Source: Pezicula radicicola (taxonomy: Eukaryota > Ascomycota > Leotiomycetes > Helotiales > Dermateaceae). From it: a stretch of 64,000 bases of DNA. Location of the stretch: NCBI GenBank assembly GCA_003008705.1, contig PDUO01000002.1, forward strand, positions 1,506,898 to 1,570,897. The letters are read 5' to 3'. Below, piece after piece: positions 22,798 through 33,088 of this stretch. The translations under genes and the position numbers were made by a program. Every line of letters begins with the position of its first letter. The first letter of the stretch is position 1. Under the pieces are notes generated by a model. It saw nothing but the letters and a program-made list of their open reading frames with translations. It did not search any database and was not told the DNA's origin.

Positions 22798-25669
22798 TTA
22801 TGTTGCCAGAAACTCAACATCTTGTGTCCCAATATACAAAGCAGTATTTACAGGGCTTGCAGATCTGCCTGTGACAGCTGAGGCAGCTGATGATGCTCTC
22901 CTGCGCTTGCCTTTTTGAGTACTCTCATTGGCAAACAGGAGGGGTGCATTAGTTTGTAAGGTCTGGATGCTATCTTCATTTTCGAACAGTCGATGAAGAT
23001 AGTCACCAGACCCTTGGATCCCATTCGCTTCCCAGTCAGATTGTTTGACCGCAGCTCGGGCGAGTTCATAGTCTTGAAGTGTTGCCATAGCTTCGTCTGG
23101 CACCGCGACGTCCTGAACTAAGGGGTCATAAACACGTGAACTTGCCACAAACAGTGATACCACTAAATGAAGATAATTTCGGATTCCATCTGGGTTATCG
23201 TGGCTCGCCCTCAGCCCAGTATCCGTCAGGCCCAACAGGGCTTTTCTTACGATGGCCTGAATGCAAAGGCTGTAAAACACTGAAAGCCACCAATCTTTGG
23301 TCCGCATGCGCATATTATCCTTTCTGAAGAGAACGCGCGACAACTCATCGAGATAGCAATTCAAGTGTGTACTTAAAGCTGAGACACATTCTATCTCACA
23401 TACACCCATTGTGCAGGTTTGGTGGGCCCATGGAGTGAGGATATTTTTTGCTTTTATTCTCATGATTTCCAAGCTGGTGCGAAGGCAAATGAGTGATTGT
23501 GCAACAAGCTCGTCCTGTATTCATTCTTTGTTACTGAACACTCAAGCATAAGAGGCTAGTTGACTTACGCTTTCTAGTTTGGCTTGATAGAATGAGGCAG
23601 AGCGCATAAGGACGATGGCATCTTTGAACTCGCTATCCGTGAAGAGGCTCCCATTTGGAATTTGCATTGATTCCCAGATGATGGCCGTTATGCAATCATC
23701 TAACGGGGATAATGCCGACGGAAAAGGGTCTGGGGGTGTTGGGAGGAAGGCATATGCGAGTGCAGGGTCTTTAGCTCCGAGTTCTTGAAGATAACTTTCT
23801 AAATTTGTAAGTGAGCCCACAGCAAGATCACGGTCTTGCAATGCTTGCTTCGCTTGTTCATTCACCTGATTTTTCGATAAAAATCCATCTATCTGTATCG
23901 AAGATGAACCGGAGTCCCTACACAATGTGACTGGCGCCATTTCAGATTTGAGGTCACCACGTTTGCACCCAATAGCATTCCAGTGGGATTTGGTGTCAAC
24001 CCTAGGACACATTCGGCAGGGAGTCTCCATGTTACACTACAACGGTCAGTCAGTCTTGAAGGAAAGTACATATAAATTTGTGGAACTAGCCTGTTTCCTT
24101 AAGATCTTGCACTTCCAGCAGGCCCCAACCTCCTTAACTGCTTTCATTGAGGCACGCGCAAAGCTGCTCAATGGACCTCGACGTCCTGATGAAGCGACCG
24201 AGAGTTGACTTCTCCCCGAAAAACTAGTTGCGCGTGAAAGTCGTGAGGCATTCTCTGGAGGGAAAACAGCCTCCAACTGCGTCCAGCTAGAGCTCTCGGG
24301 CCTAACTATTGGCGACATTGTGTGATCATCAGCTTTTGGTCGTACCCCATGAATTCGGTCAACGGCTGCGCTCATCTGGTTAATATAGTTCCGTGCCTTC
24401 GTCAGAAGCTCCATCGTGCTTGACGCATTTGGGCCATCGAGCTTTTCAAGATTTCGCACACTGTCTAGCAATCCTTGATGATTGACTTCGTAAAGGTCAA
24501 AATCTGCAGTCTTCGAAAGGTCAAACTCTGGGTCGTTCAAAAAGTGTGAGATGTTATGTTTGCGCCTCACATGGTCTCTGAGGTTCCAAGCACGTGGGAA
24601 CCCATTTCCAGGGAGACCACGATCGCAGCCGACGTATTGGCAGAGGAAGGGCTTGTAACTTTGTCCGTAAATGGCGTGAGCTTCTCGCTCATGGCGCATT
24701 AGGCAAGCGGTAGATGAGAAATGGAGGTTTTCGCATGTGTGGAATTTACAGCGGTAGGGCTTTAAGTGAGAATCAACGAATTTGCTATACTACACGTGTA
24801 AGTAGCGCTAATATATGGCGTTCTTATGACATACTCATAATTACATTTTAATTTCTCCGGCTTGTGTGAGCAAGATGGTTGGCCTTCCCATGGACAGTGG
24901 TAAAGTCCATCGGGTCCAGAAGTGACGTTTTGGTACAGTGGGTGATCACGGACTTCCTTGTCAACATTAGCAGTATTGCGAGTTGCTAAATCGAATAAGT
25001 CGTCTAAGGAATTTGCTTCTTGGAATTCTCTTCCGGATACGTCCTCGATATCTTTGGAAGGCGTTGTTCTCACTGGCTTTCTGAGCCCAGATTCTGGTGA
25101 AAGGCCATCAGCACTGTGAGGAAGTGGCGAGAAATCCACGAAACTTGCCGCTGAAGAGCTTCTCCGGTGGCTGGGGCCAAAGACTCCGGCATCAAAGTTG
25201 AATGGTGATGTTAGAGGATCAGGAAAATAAGGCGATGGAGATTCACTAGCATTGGATGAATTCATGGGATTTGTTGGCTGAAGAGTCTGAGGATCAAGAA
25301 GTCCGTCGGAGGGGTAATAATTTATATAGTCAAAAGACCAATCCAAAGAGGGATGATATTTCTGGTTGACATCATCGCTTAATCCGGAAGTCTCCTTGGG
25401 AACGAAAGGTCGAAATACCGTCGCTTCTAATGTGCAGAGGGAATATTCATACTCCAAATCTAGCTTGTACGCAAGAGTATGAAGAATGCTCTGGTGCTGT
25501 CTGTCCGGACCATGGAATTTTACCTGCGATTGTGACTCATCCGCTTTGAAAGAGAGTAGGCGTGTGTAATATTTGAGATTGATCGGATCATTCATATCTA
25601 TCAAATCTGTGAACAGTTTTTCAAAATTGGAGCTGGAAACAAGGACTTACCAATTCCTGTGAGATCCAT
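22798..25669 (-). CDS. transcription factor with C2H2-like fingers and a Zn2Cys6 cluster
   Basis: Five exons (25651-25669, 24835-25606, 24091-24784, 23569-24036, 22798-23514) join to 889 residues starting MDLTGIDLIDMNDP. After a serine-rich region come three C2H2-like units: CPWEGQPSCSHKPEKLKC followed by FVDSH, then YRCKFHTC with LMRHEREAH, then FLCQYVGCDRG with NLRDHVRRKH. About 170 residues further on lies a canonical zinc cluster, CWKCKILRKQC followed by NMETPCRMC (C-x2-C-x6-C-x5-C-x2-C). It is completed only if intron 3 uses a GC donor. A helical C-terminal region and a basic KGKRRR tract follow. C2H2 plus Zn2Cys6 proteins of this layout are a fungal class of DNA-binding regulators. The target is unknown. 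The gene is head-to-head with a C2H2 relic at 26.4 kb. Confidence 0.85.
24037..24090 (-). other. probable GC-AG intron in the transcription-factor gene
   Basis: After ...AGGAAACAG at 24091 the next bases are GCTAGT, and the intron ends TTGTAG at 24037. Only this joint places Cys-3 of the zinc cluster six residues after Cys-2. The nearest GT donor (GTTCCA, 4 nt downstream) with the same acceptor creates a stop at the joint. Confidence 0.7.
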
Positions 25670-26364
25670 CGTAGATGATTTAGCCGTTTGTGCAGAGAGC
25701 GATCCGTTTAAAGCTACTGCAGGAACTGAATCTGAAAGAGAAGGGAAACTGCGATTCTAAGCGACTTAAAATTCGATTAGAAAAGCGCTTCATCCAGGAA
25801 ATTTAAGGGTAGGTAGTCCCCATGAATTTTAAGGTGGATATTGGCTTCCTAAGTGTGTCGATATTGCCTAGCCACTGAGCCAGTGCGGGTAGATCTGAGC
25901 CAGAATCGTGTTGGGTAGGTTAAACTCAGAGGCAAGGAGCAAGGTGAATGAGCTTCGTATATATGAAGCGATGGAAGATGAGAAGAACCTGAGTTTATGG
26001 AGGTCGTATGAAACCTACCCGTAGGGTAGAGAGGGAACAACGCAGAACCGTTGAACTAACGAGCCACCGAGTCGGTTATTTACCTTAGTCAGGTTCTATA
26101 CCCAATTACATCGAGGCGGTCTTAAGGGCCCTACCTAAAATTTACCTGCCCGACTCTAGACCGCTCTCAAGCTGACATACAGGTATACTCAAGACCGCTC
26201 TGTCTTGTGGTCGACTTGAAATGGAAATAAAAAGTAGGCTTTTTCAGGATCCTGATTTCGTTCATCATATCTCCTCTATTTCTCAGTGGCCACTCCAAAA
26301 AAAAAATCATGAATCATATTCTTGAGCATGGCTCTCCCCCAAGTACACAGCCAATCCAACAGCC
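25670..26364. other. intergenic upstream of the transcription-factor gene
   Basis: Promoter region. No coding exon or RNA gene is supported. Confidence 0.45.
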
Positions 26365-26882
26365 ACCCAAAATGTGCACTACCTAGGCTGCTGTTCGACT
26401 TTCCGTCGCGCCTCAGACCTCAAACGCCACAAAACGTCTATCCACGGTCCCAAACAGTCGTACTTATATTAGAGCTGTAGATATGTGACAGGAAGGATCG
26501 ATAAGATGAAGGAGCATGTTGGGAAGATACATGCTACCAGAGTTTTCCTCTCGGGGAAGATATACTAAATTATGTATTGGTAGAGGATCTGACCTCCTCG
26601 AACTGCACCAATGGTCCTCTCACCTTTTCCAAACCCTTGTTTCTTACCAAAAGCCTACAAGATTGGGTCATAACGAACCTGCAGAGCGAATAGATGAATC
26701 AACACCTATTCAAGCACGGCATGTCGGCACCATTGCTTCCAATGTGGGAACAGGACCTCACGAATGGACCCAAGGATTATATTCAAGACCCTGAGGCATT
26801 CATGTTAGATGCGCATGATGCAATAATGTCCTCTGGGTTGCATGGATTCACAAGCAGTGTGTACTTTGGCTTCAATGAGTGA
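26365..26882 (+). pseudogene. relic of a C2H2 zinc-finger gene
   Basis: At 26377 the frame reads HYLGCCSTFRRASDLKRHK followed by TSIHGPKQ, which is the SDLKRHxxSIHGPKQ signature of fungal C2H2 factors. A TGT four bases upstream (26373-26375) would supply the first Cys of a C-x4-C-x12-H-x5-H finger, but one base (26376) throws it out of frame. The finger runs into TAG at 26469-26471. From about 26495 a second finger end is visible, MKEHVGKIHA, with its preceding RKD in another frame. Downstream, 26694-26882 is open (MNQHLFKHGMSAPLLPMWEQ...) and could be the old C-terminal part. Frameshifts and stops show it is not functional; a poor local assembly is the alternative. Confidence 0.6.
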
Positions 26883-27144
26883 GAGGGATCATGTAGCAGA
26901 AGTAACTAATTTATAGCGTATCTAAAATAAAGTCTATAACTTCACTAACCAATACTTCTCAACTTGTTTGACGTTGTAGAGCAGAGAACTCGCTTAGTAG
27001 AAACCATGAGAAAGGGGTAAAATAACGCAAGTGTCAGTGCAACAAGTAAAAGAGGATTAGTGATATCTTTACATTGTTGTACAAGTAGTGCAAAGCAAAC
27101 CCTAGAACGCTAGTACATATAAAAGGCCATTTTCTTGCGTTTTT

Positions 27145-29489
27145 TCAATACAACGAAAGATTCTCTAACTTCCTCACATTGATGTCATCCTTCCCACTCA
27201 AATGGTAGTGCTCCTCAAATGTCTCCATCTCCCCAGAAGCAATGATAGAATAGGTCAGCCTCCAATATGACTTCACAATTTTTGCTAACTGTGGCAATTC
27301 AGACTTCCAAGCAGCGTAGAGCATCTCCCACGTCGACATGACCTCTGGCAGAAGTAACCCCCATTTCTTGACCTCAAAGTTGCCTTCAGGGATTGCATAC
27401 TCATCGAGACTAGCTACAACAAACCCCAATGCCTCAAGCGCCTTCACGCAATAGTATGCCCTAGTCGTCCATTCTTGCTCAACAGGTTGCCTTGAGCAAT
27501 GCTGTGCCATCGACCAGTACACCTGGAACCGATCTATTCGCGGAATATGCTTGATAGGCGAGACGTATGTCTTTTCTAGTTCTTCAATAATTTTCTCATT
27601 GACGACGTATATGTTCGTCAAAATTTGTTTTCGCTTTTCTTTTAGAACCTTGGGCGTTTTAGCGTCGTCCTTGCAAATCGCACACGAACACTTAAATCCC
27701 CAGCCATCGAGGTATCTTGTAATTTCTTCGCGGGCATCGGGAGCTCCTAAGGCGTCTTTGTACCAAAAAGAAAGCTCTGTCCCAGCAGGCATATCGCAAG
27801 TAGCCCGGATTGTCATCATGTCGCCAATGAAAGTACCGAGCACAGTTGAAAACACAGGAATGGTTGATATATGAGGCTAGGAGCCACAACCCCGACGATC
27901 TGAAAAGCTCGCGTTTCATTTCTGATAATTTCGAGTCTTTAGATGTTGTTGTGCATCCGAAGCTGTTGAAGGTAACGATTTGTTCAATGAGGAAACTAAA
28001 ATTCGTTAATGGTGAGCTTTCTTTATTGGGGGATTGATTCTTACAAATCGACAACTGCCATACCATCGACACTTAATTGAGATGTTTCCTTGTAGCTACC
28101 GTGATATAGATCGACAAATTTTGGCGATAGTGATGGATTCTTTGCCAGGTTTTGATAAATATTAGTCATAAGGGGGGCCTGGGTTCCTATTGTGACACGA
28201 TTGGTCTGAAGATTCATCAGGAGTCCTTGCTGATCGACGAATTTTGAATAAGTCTTCCTGGGTTCCCCTAAGTCTCCAAAACAGTAAGAGAACGCTTTCT
28301 CGCGCAAAAGTAGATCCCCGGCCTTGACGGCTTTGGTAGTGAACAATCCCCGTCCTTTGCCTTTGACCTCCTGAACCTTCACAGGACCCACAAAGGTCGC
28401 ACAATCAACAAGTGGTGGTGAGAGTTTGGCGGCATTATACATCTTCTTGAAATCGTATTTTCCAGTCTTTTGCTCTTCAACTCGAAGGGTTACGCGAGAT
28501 AACTCACTTTTACCTGATACATTGTTTGGAAATTTAGCAACTAATATACGGAGAAGCTCAGCACTCTCGGTATATCTTTCAAGGTTATACAGAGCTTGTG
28601 CACCGCGGTAAAGACGCTTTTCTGAGCGTGCGTTGGCATCTACAATGAAAGCCGTGTCTGCAAGTGCTGCATCGTTCATTTTGAGTCGCAAATACGCAAG
28701 TGCACGATTGCTGTGAAGGATTTCTGCTTCTGCGGATGTGGGGGAAGATTGCAATGCTTTTGAGTATCTGCTAGAACCTTAAGTGCGTAGATGCTGGGAC
28801 CAGACCCCAAATTCTTACCTCTCAATGGCATCTCTGTATTTGCCATTTCCCATAAGAGCATTCCCTTCTTGTTTCAACTGCTCTACGGTCTTCTCGTTGT
28901 TCTCGGATTTGGATCTCCATGCAGTTGGAATTTTCGGATCATTGTTAGAGAGCCAGACAATGTCAGTCGGATGATCCACACGAATTCCATAACCACCCGA
29001 GCCCACGCATTTGAAGTAGGGCTCCTTGAGCAAAAGAATACTCTGCTCTTTCAAAATGTCTGCTGCGGGTCGAATATGTTCATGTTCCTGCCGATACAAG
29101 GACAAGGGAGCCGCATCACCTCCTTCGTCCTCGGCCAGACTGATGATAGCCGTCATCCGAATTGGCGGCACTATTAATCGAAGCAGGAGGTAGAAACCAC
29201 GATGGTGAGCCTCTATCTGTAATTGCTTGATCGTGATTTTTTTTAAGTCTTTGATCGGAGCAACAGATGGTAAATAGGGCTCTCCAACAACATTCATCTG
29301 CATGAAAGACTCGCCGTGGGATAGCTGTGTTGCGGCGTGTTGCGTCAAATGCTCCTGAAGTAGTTTCTGTCGTGGTTTGCGGTCTTTTGGTACTTCGCCT
29401 TTTCGAGCAACGGATGCTTGAAATGCTGCTTTCTGGCTGTTGAAATAAACCTTGTATTGATTATCACCAGATACATCTTGAATATCCAT
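27145..29489 (-). CDS. TPR-SET domain protein (SMYD-like), frameshifted in the SET domain
   Basis: Three exons: 28819-29489, 28045-28767 and 27145-27995. The N-terminal ~220 residues are unassigned. Then come TPR helices (EQLKQEGNALMGNGKYRDAI, SNRALAYLRLKMNDAALADT, RLYRGAQALYNLERY) and a split SET domain: VQEVKGKGRGLFTTKAVKAG, the core NHSC in SYINHSCVFNC, IGDMMTIRATCDMPAGTELS with FWY, and a post-SET-type WGFKCSCAIC. The family methylates lysines in histones or other proteins. In exon 3 the frame breaks between SCVFNCARYF and FIGDMM at about 27829-27833, where one extra base is present relative to the expected reading; either side is otherwise open. This could be a real null allele or a sequencing error. 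There is no MYND finger. Confidence 0.8.
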
Positions 29490-31147
29490 CGTATTTGTTG
29501 TAAGGGCACTTGTGCTGTGATGTGAGGTGGATGAAGAGGAAGGAAGAAAGAACGCGTTTGGGTTTACGTTTTGGAAGTTCGCTCAGGTACTATTTACGCG
29601 CTTTCACGTGCATTGTCACAAACCCATAAGTCGGCACTTTTCTTTATATAGTGATTACATTACTATATGTATAGTCGCAGATAGGATTCGATGATTTTAT
29701 AAATAGTCAAACTATTCGAGGTTCAAATTGAGTTTATACAAAGGTACATATCTATATATCTACCTATATTCCTGTCGGAATGAATGTTTCACGAATAGTC
29801 ACATAATTCTTGGCACCTATTTAAGACCACATCTTCTTGTAGATAGCCTCTTTTATAGACAACTATCAACACCTTTCGACTACCCGTCGAGTAGTTGATG
29901 AAGCCAACCGACAATTACCTATTAAACGAGTTTTACCAGACCAGAGCCTTTGTATTTTTAGCATTTAGAGGCAAATATAACGCAGTCAAAATATCTTTAT
30001 ATAGGAAGTAGGGCCAAAAGTATTAGTTTGAAAGTGTGTATTTTTAGGCGGAATAAGCGACTGACTATGAAGGGAGTCATAGTAAAATTCAATAATCCTA
30101 CAGCTATCTGTGGCAACCTGTGTTTTATAAGAAACATTCAATTGAGTAGTAGAAGAACACAAACAATACCAAATCAACCATTAAAATCTATAGTTAACTC
30201 TTATCTAAACAATAACCAACCTCTCTATTTCAAACTCAACACTGGGATCCATCGCCTCACCATATAGGAATGTAGTGGCCACCTACAAAGTAAAAGCTCA
30301 GCTGCCAGGTATCTATAAGCAATCTGTTATCAATGAAAACCGTTACTTTAGTAATGCTTCTGTGATACGGCTTTGGCTGAACACAAAGTCAGGTCTTTAT
30401 AAACTTTGTCAACGTATGTGATATCGGCGAGTCTTAGCAGTGCAAAGATCATATCCCTGGGGTTTATCGCTTGCCGATCCGCAAAATGGGACCAAGAACC
30501 GAGCAAGGTGGACATTGTCCAAAGTCTGTATGTCAAAAGCTCTAAGTTACGATTAGCAAATTAAGGGACGATACAGTAGAAGAATTCCAACTTAAGATTC
30601 GTCCGCCGTTTTAGATGGTTCTGCCTTGCCTTCTGGATTGCCTTCTGGATTTATAATGTCTTTACCTTCTTACTTAATCCCAACGGAGGGCGTGGTTTCG
30701 CTTCTTTTAAGGGATACTAGCCTGCAGGTGCGTTAAACTACCGCGTGTATCACTAACAAACTCTGTATGATGTGTCATTGGGTCAGTGTACTTATTAGCA
30801 TCTGCACTTCGCATCAAACTTACTGTACAAACTATCCCGCCTCCTTTACCCCGCTTTCTCATGCACCACTAAGGGGCACGTCATGTGTAGCGCTAGCGCT
30901 TATTGAGGAATGTAAAAGTTGAGCATGTTAGTCCAGTATCAATCACCACGTGCATTGGACCATTGTTTAGAGTGGGTAATTGTCTGGTATTTCGAAAGTC
31001 CAAGAGATATCTAATACACAGAAAAGCGAGTCTCAGCCAAATCCTATCTCCAAACCAATTCGCTGCCATCAGATAACCAGTCCATGATGAACAGGTAAAT
31101 ACTGTGGTAGTGACCAGTATCAGAAGCAGAAAAGAAAGAAAGCTAGA
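29490..31147. other. intergenic, 1.66 kb
   Basis: Promoter of the TPR-SET gene on the left, 3' side of the kinase on the right. 29.64-30.3 kb is AT-rich without readable coding remnants. No gene is supported. Confidence 0.5.
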
Positions 31148-33088
31148 CTACAAGTGGAGGTCATGCCAACCCCCAACCCACTCCAAATCAGATTGGTCAC
31201 CGAGATCGACCTTTTTGCGGTTCTCCTGATCTCGGGCCCTGCCCTTAATATCCCTCGCCCATGGGCATCCCTTGCCCGCCGTGTCTTTGACAGTGTTTGC
31301 CTTGCTATCCCAAATTGATGTACCGAATCCTGCAAAGCCTAATCCAACATTTTTTCGTCCCCTATACAAGTCTGGAGATTTCTCCGACTCAGATTGTCCA
31401 GTGTATGCGCGTCTACGCTGCCCAAGCACTGCCCACTTGTCGAAAGTGATTCGCTTGGGTGGCGGAGAGTAGCGTGGAGTTCTCTGCTTGTTTGTAATCT
31501 CAACAGGTTTTGAACTGTGAAAAAAGAAACCATCCGCTACCAGATCTTCATCAATGTCGTTCACCGTGGTTCGACCAGCCTCGGTGTTCAACTTGGCAAC
31601 GTTCACAAACGACAAAGTCTTCGGCTCGGAAAGTCCTTTTCGAGGAATAGTATCATCCTCAGACTTGCTCTCGTGGCTCCAGGTTCGTGCGTTTTGCTTT
31701 TGGCGTGCTTGAAGGGCCTTCTCTGCCTCTTCCTCCTCCTCCTCCTCTTCCCAAAGATCACTCCAGCTCTTAGCCATACCCTCATGCTTCTTGCCAAAGA
31801 CGGAGGTCATCGAAGGAACTGGCTTTGGCCTAGACATGGCAATAGGCAAGGAACCAGAGATGGGTGTAAGCGTAGCACGAGGAGGGCCAGCCTTGGTAGG
31901 TCTTCGGATAGCCATGGACTTGAAAGAGGACCCGAAGTTCGAATCCAAAACCGACGCCATCGATGGAGTTTGTTGACCAACTGAGAACCAATCTTTGTTG
32001 CTCTCCTCGGAACTTGGGAAGAGATCTTCGGAATAACTCTCGTTGTCGGGAATGGCTGAGAGTTGACGGAAGTTCTGAGGATTGGTGTGCAGTGCCTTGG
32101 CCCAAGGGAATGATCCTTGGTCGACCTGTGGGCTCTGAATAGACGGAGTACGCAACGGCTCGCGATTGGCACTGGCAGCAACGATACGCTTCTCCGTAGC
32201 ACAGAAGTCATCCAATGACTCGTCGAAAGTGGTGAAGCTGACAACACGCTCAAGTGCCTCGCGTGCACCCTCAAGAGAACGCTTGCTAGGATCCAAGCTC
32301 ATGCACTGAGCAATGATCTCGTAGGTGTCTTGGGACATGTTGGGGAAGACATCGAAGAGGGATTGTTTATCGCGGGAAAAGTCCAGGAAAAGGGGATCAG
32401 ATTCCGTGGGTGTGATAAAAGGGTTGCGAGAGAAGAGAATGTTCAAGAGGCAGATACCGATGGCCCACGTATCAGCTTCCTTGGGAGAGTAGCCGGCTCC
32501 GTCAGAGTCATATTGTTCCGGAGCCATATAACGGTCGCTTCCAACAGTGGTCTCATATGTCCAATCCTCTGAGGAAGCCAAGCCAAAGTCACCAAGCTTC
32601 ATCTCCCCTGATTGAGTAAGGAAGATGTTCTCGGGTTTGATATCTCTGTGAGCCATGCCCTTCCTGTGAATGTAGATAACCGCATCAACAAGCTGAAGCA
32701 TAAATTGACGGACATGCTCGGTCTCTAGGGGCCCCGTTCCAGTTCGGATAGCTTCGTACAAGTCACCTCGGGAGCAGAACTCCAGGACTATGTAGATGTG
32801 AGCCTCGGTCTCGAATGAGTGGATAAGGTTGACAATGTTGGGGTGAGAACCAAGGCGAGCATGGCAAGCTAGCTCCTCAGAACGGTCGTCGATGGCAAAG
32901 GCGGATGCGGCATCAGATCCATTTGTTGCGGACTTCTTTGTCAAGCATTTGATAGCAACAAGGTCGTTGGTTGTGAGATCTTTCGCCACGAACACCATGC
33001 CAAAGGAACCATGATTAAGAGGGGAGATTGTCTCAAAACGTCCATCGAGAACAACTCCGTCATAGAACTGGTCCTTCATGCATTCCAT
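31148..33088 (-). CDS. serine/threonine protein kinase, KSP1/Ran1-like
   Basis: Single exon, 646 residues. The kinase domain covers about residues 12-295. The glycine loop is degenerate (LNHGSFGMVFVAK), the ATP lysine lies in VAIKCLTKK, the catalytic loop is HRDIKPENIFL, the magnesium loop is LGDFGLASSE, and APEQYDSDGAGYSPKEADTW is the APE-like region. The sequence GSDRYMAPEQYD with a long insert and ILFSRNPF is characteristic of the KSP1 (yeast) / Ran1 (fission yeast) group, which links TORC1, autophagy and filamentous or sexual development. The C-terminal ~300 residues are low-complexity, with an acidic tract (WEEEEEEEEAEKAL) and phospho-prone serines. All catalytic residues are intact. Confidence 0.9.
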   Translation of the reverse strand: MECMKDQFYDGVVLDGRFETISPLNHGSFGMVFVAKDLTTNDLVAIKCLTKKSATNGSDAASAFAIDDRSEELACHARLGSHPNIVNLIHSFETEAHIYIVLEFCSRGDLYEAIRTGTGPLETEHVRQFMLQLVDAVIYIHRKGMAHRDIKPENIFLTQSGEMKLGDFGLASSEDWTYETTVGSDRYMAPEQYDSDGAGYSPKEADTWAIGICLLNILFSRNPFITPTESDPLFLDFSRDKQSLFDVFPNMSQDTYEIIAQCMSLDPSKRSLEGAREALERVVSFTTFDESLDDFCATEKRIVAASANREPLRTPSIQSPQVDQGSFPWAKALHTNPQNFRQLSAIPDNESYSEDLFPSSEESNKDWFSVGQQTPSMASVLDSNFGSSFKSMAIRRPTKAGPPRATLTPISGSLPIAMSRPKPVPSMTSVFGKKHEGMAKSWSDLWEEEEEEEEAEKALQARQKQNARTWSHESKSEDDTIPRKGLSEPKTLSFVNVAKLNTEAGRTTVNDIDEDLVADGFFFHSSKPVEITNKQRTPRYSPPPKRITFDKWAVLGQRRRAYTGQSESEKSPDLYRGRKNVGLGFAGFGTSIWDSKANTVKDTAGKGCPWARDIKGRARDQENRKKVDLGDQSDLEWVGGWHDLHL

